In this document: in pieces, positions 62,576 through 64,000 of the stretch | Position numbering within the stretch: the stretch's first letter is position 1 | Layout of the letters: each line of letters begins with the position of its first letter | Source of the DNA: Prorocentrum cordatum | Lineage: Eukaryota; Sar; Dinophyceae; Prorocentrales; Prorocentraceae | DNA: 64,000 bases | Reading direction: 5' to 3' | Assembly: GCA_963575745.1 (NCBI GenBank) | Contig: CAUYUJ010017811.1 | Location: forward strand, 147,501-211,500 | Notes under the pieces: generated by a model | What the model saw: the letters and a program-made list of their open reading frames with translations, nothing else | Told to the model about the DNA's origin: nothing | Database searches by the model: none | Translations under genes and position numbers: made by a program

Positions 62576-62705
62576 GTTTCTGAACCTGCACGAGTACCAG
62601 GCGCAGATCATCTTCCAGAAGTACGGCGTGGGCGTGCCGAAGAACCTCCCCGCCTTCTCGGTCCCGGAGGCGGTTGAGAAGGCCAACAGCATGCCTGGCG
62701 ACGAG
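62576..62705 (+). CDS. SUCLA2: Succinyl-CoA ligase beta subunit, N-terminal exon (partial)
   Basis: The translation around FLNLHEYQAQIIFQKYGVGV and PKNLPAFSVPEAVEKANSMP, then GDE, matches the start of mature succinyl-CoA synthetase beta chains, whose typical beginning is (M/L)N-(L/I)-H-E-Y-Q-A-K-x-L-(hydrophobic)-x-x-Y-G-(V/I)-x-V-P. This is the first part of the ATP-grasp fold. The enzyme couples succinyl-CoA cleavage to nucleotide triphosphate formation in the mitochondrial TCA cycle. The exon probably starts after the AG at 62574-62575 and ends near GACGAG at 62705, where GAG|GC offers a GC-type donor, a class known in dinoflagellates. The next residues expected (V-V-K-x-Q-x-x-A-G-G-R-G) are not in this window, so later exons lie beyond it or are lost. 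The transit peptide exon was not identified. It could be a retained fragment rather than a live gene. Confidence 0.72.
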
Positions 62706-62830
62706 GCCCGCGTCGCAGCGTCCGACACCAGAAACATTGAAAACACAACAGTTTGCACTGTTTTCATTGGTTTCCCACCTCGTTGTTTTCTTCCTCCTCT
62801 CGGTTGCCTCCGAAGTACCCCCCGTCAGCT
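62706..62830 (+). other. Sequence after the putative exon; probable intron
   Basis: The reading frame stays open to 62844, but similarity to the ligase ends at GDE. AACATTGAAAACACAACAG then TTTGCACTGTTTTCATTGG forms an imperfect hairpin near 62740-62770. Confidence 0.4.
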
Positions 62831-62960
62831 GGGGCTGTGTTACTGAGGGCTGTAGCGCTGGGCCTGTAACACTGGGGCTGCAATATCGAGGCTGTACTGC
62901 TGGAGCTGAGTACTGAGGCGGTGGTTCTGGGGCCTGTAGTAGTCGGGCTGCAGCATTCGG
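62828..62960. repeat. GGGCTGTANNACTGG short tandem repeat
   Basis: Units of about 15-16 bp such as GGGCTGTAGCGCTGG, GCCTGTAACACTGG and GGCTGCAATATCGA recur six to eight times with high divergence. Confidence 0.7.
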
Positions 62961-62994
62961 GCATTTGCGTTGTAATATTCAACCGTCACAAATT

Positions 62995-63125
62995 GGTGTA
63001 ATGTGTAATCCGCAACAAAAGGAATCCTGTTCTCATCCGCCTCAAAGGAAATCAGTGTGTGATCCGCCACAATGAAATCAATCTGTAATCCGCCACACAA
63101 AGAATCAATGTATAAACCGCCGCGA
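62995..63125. repeat. ATCCGCCAC tandem repeat, period of about 25-30 bp
   Basis: GTGTAATCCGCAAC, GTGTGATCCGCCAC, CTGTAATCCGCCAC and TATAAACCGCCG are spaced 25-30 bp apart with A-rich spacers. Confidence 0.75.
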
Positions 63126-63603
63126 CTAACAAAAAGAACATGAATACATAATATAATAAGCCTAAGAAACTAAACAAACAAAAAACAACAAAAAGGTGGC
63201 ACACACACACACATACACACACGCGGTGTTATCAATCTTACTGGGTTGGGGGTGGGCTCGGGGGATACAAAACAGCACACCGACCACACGACTACAGATA
63301 ACAGAGTGAACAATGAAAGGAAAGTTGCGCTAGCGTCTGGGCACTGCCGACTGCGGAGACATATGCGCCTCCAGGGGAACCAAGTGAGATGAGCCCGCAC
63401 TGATCTGAATATTATATATTCTATGTTTTTCTACACGATTGTACCGGTCAGTTCGTTGCTCACCCGAGTCCCCACCCGAAACGACCCCTCGCTTCTCCCT
63501 TCAATGCCGTGTCCCCTTGCTGGTTTGCGCGCGCCTTTGCTCCCCTCCTTGGCCGGTCCAGAGCTCTTGGGAGCTGTATGCCCTTCGCACGGGGCCCTCC
63601 TCC
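63126..63603. other. AT-richer stretch with a CA run; no recognised gene
   Basis: A CACACACACACA run lies at 63199-63225. The composition is less GC-rich than most of the window. ORFs are short and unrecognised. Confidence 0.45.
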
Positions 63604-63611
63604 ACCCAGTG

Positions 63612-63765
63612 TTAAGTCGGGCCTGTCTACAGGAGGAATCCTCAAATATAGTCCAAAGATAGTCTGAGGACGATTTGTTTCATTTTTTGATTATGTTTGA
63701 GCATTTGGGAGGTAGTCTTTATTTTTCGTCCAAAGTCGGCCTGTAGGAGGAAATGTCCGACCTAA
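63612..63765 (+). mobile_element. AAGTCGGGCCTGTCC transposon, 154 bp
   Basis: The left arm TTAAGTCGGGCCTGTCTACA then GGAGGAATCCTC pairs with the right arm GGCCTGTAGGAGGAAATGTC then CGACCTAA. The core holds ATATAGTCCAAAGATAGTCT. The flanking octamers ACCCAGTG (63604-63611) and CCCCGGTG (63766-63773) match at 6 of 8. Confidence 0.85.
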
Positions 63766-64000
63766 CCCCGGTGGGATCAGGGGGGCGCCCGAGGCAGGCC
63801 GCGGGTGAGAGGACCCAGGCCCGGACTCCGTAACACCCCGCAGGGATACAAGGTTTTTGTTGTTGCAGTCGGCTAGGATCGCAGACTCATCCCGCCTTTG
63901 CCTTTGTTGTGCCTCCTCCTCCCCCTCCTCCTCCTCCTCCTCTTCCTCCTATTCCTCCTCCTCCTCCTGCTTCTCCTCTGCACTTCCTCCTCCTCCTCCT
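63766..64000. repeat. Short unique stretch ending in a TCC array
   Basis: From 63910 to the window end the sequence is a TCC/CTCCTG pyrimidine array that continues beyond the window. Before it, no gene is seen. Confidence 0.8.

Overview
The window looks like nuclear DNA of a dinoflagellate. It is GC-rich, built almost entirely of simple repeats, short palindromic interspersed elements and decayed retroelements, with very little host coding sequence. The retroelement proteins are of types I associate with dinoflagellate genomes. Several 15- to 22-nt sites resemble the dinoflagellate spliced leader (DinoSL). A chlorophyll-binding-type fragment suggests a photosynthetic lineage. I cannot name the genus. 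A 100-N gap at 12469-12568, next to a TCC array, marks a scaffold join.

Layout. 1-20 kb: repeat land. It holds a 1.25-kb heptamer array, a duplicated 580-bp block, an 88/89-bp tandem array, a GAT array, a poly-A tract inside a hairpin, TCC arrays, and two giant copies (14542-16936, 18220-20315) of a small inverted-repeat transposon in which minisatellites have grown. 20-31 kb: a broken light-harvesting-type gene fragment, an intact copy of the same small transposon, a LINE-like element with reverse transcriptase and zinc fingers (23.4-26.9 kb), and an ORF1-like remnant (27.7-29.3 kb). 31-38 kb: an RNase H-like remnant, a CTTGG-rich repeat block and several palindromic elements. 38-44 kb: a second LINE-like element (coiled-coil ORF, endonuclease, RT, C-terminal Cys/His region), preceded by a DinoSL-like sequence. 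44-51 kb: purine/pyrimidine microsatellites, including a TCC array of about 0.9 kb. 51.9-58.5 kb: a DIRS-type retroelement remnant with RT, RNase H, tyrosine recombinase and a cytosine-methyltransferase-like domain, in that order. 58.5-64 kb: small transposons, palindromes, and one credible host exon (62576-62705) encoding the N-terminal part of the succinyl-CoA ligase beta subunit.

No complete host gene is present. The strongest signals are: (1) a 153-159-bp transposon family with 8-bp target duplications, in which two copies hold kilobase-scale microsatellites between matching duplications, so the arrays grew inside the transposon; (2) the DIRS-type element with a methyltransferase-like domain; (3) DinoSL-like sequence at the 5' side of retroelement ORFs. 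Retroelement reading frames change repeatedly while protein similarity continues. This may be real decay or indel error in the assembly. Family assignments rest on motifs and general memory of these families; no database search was run.
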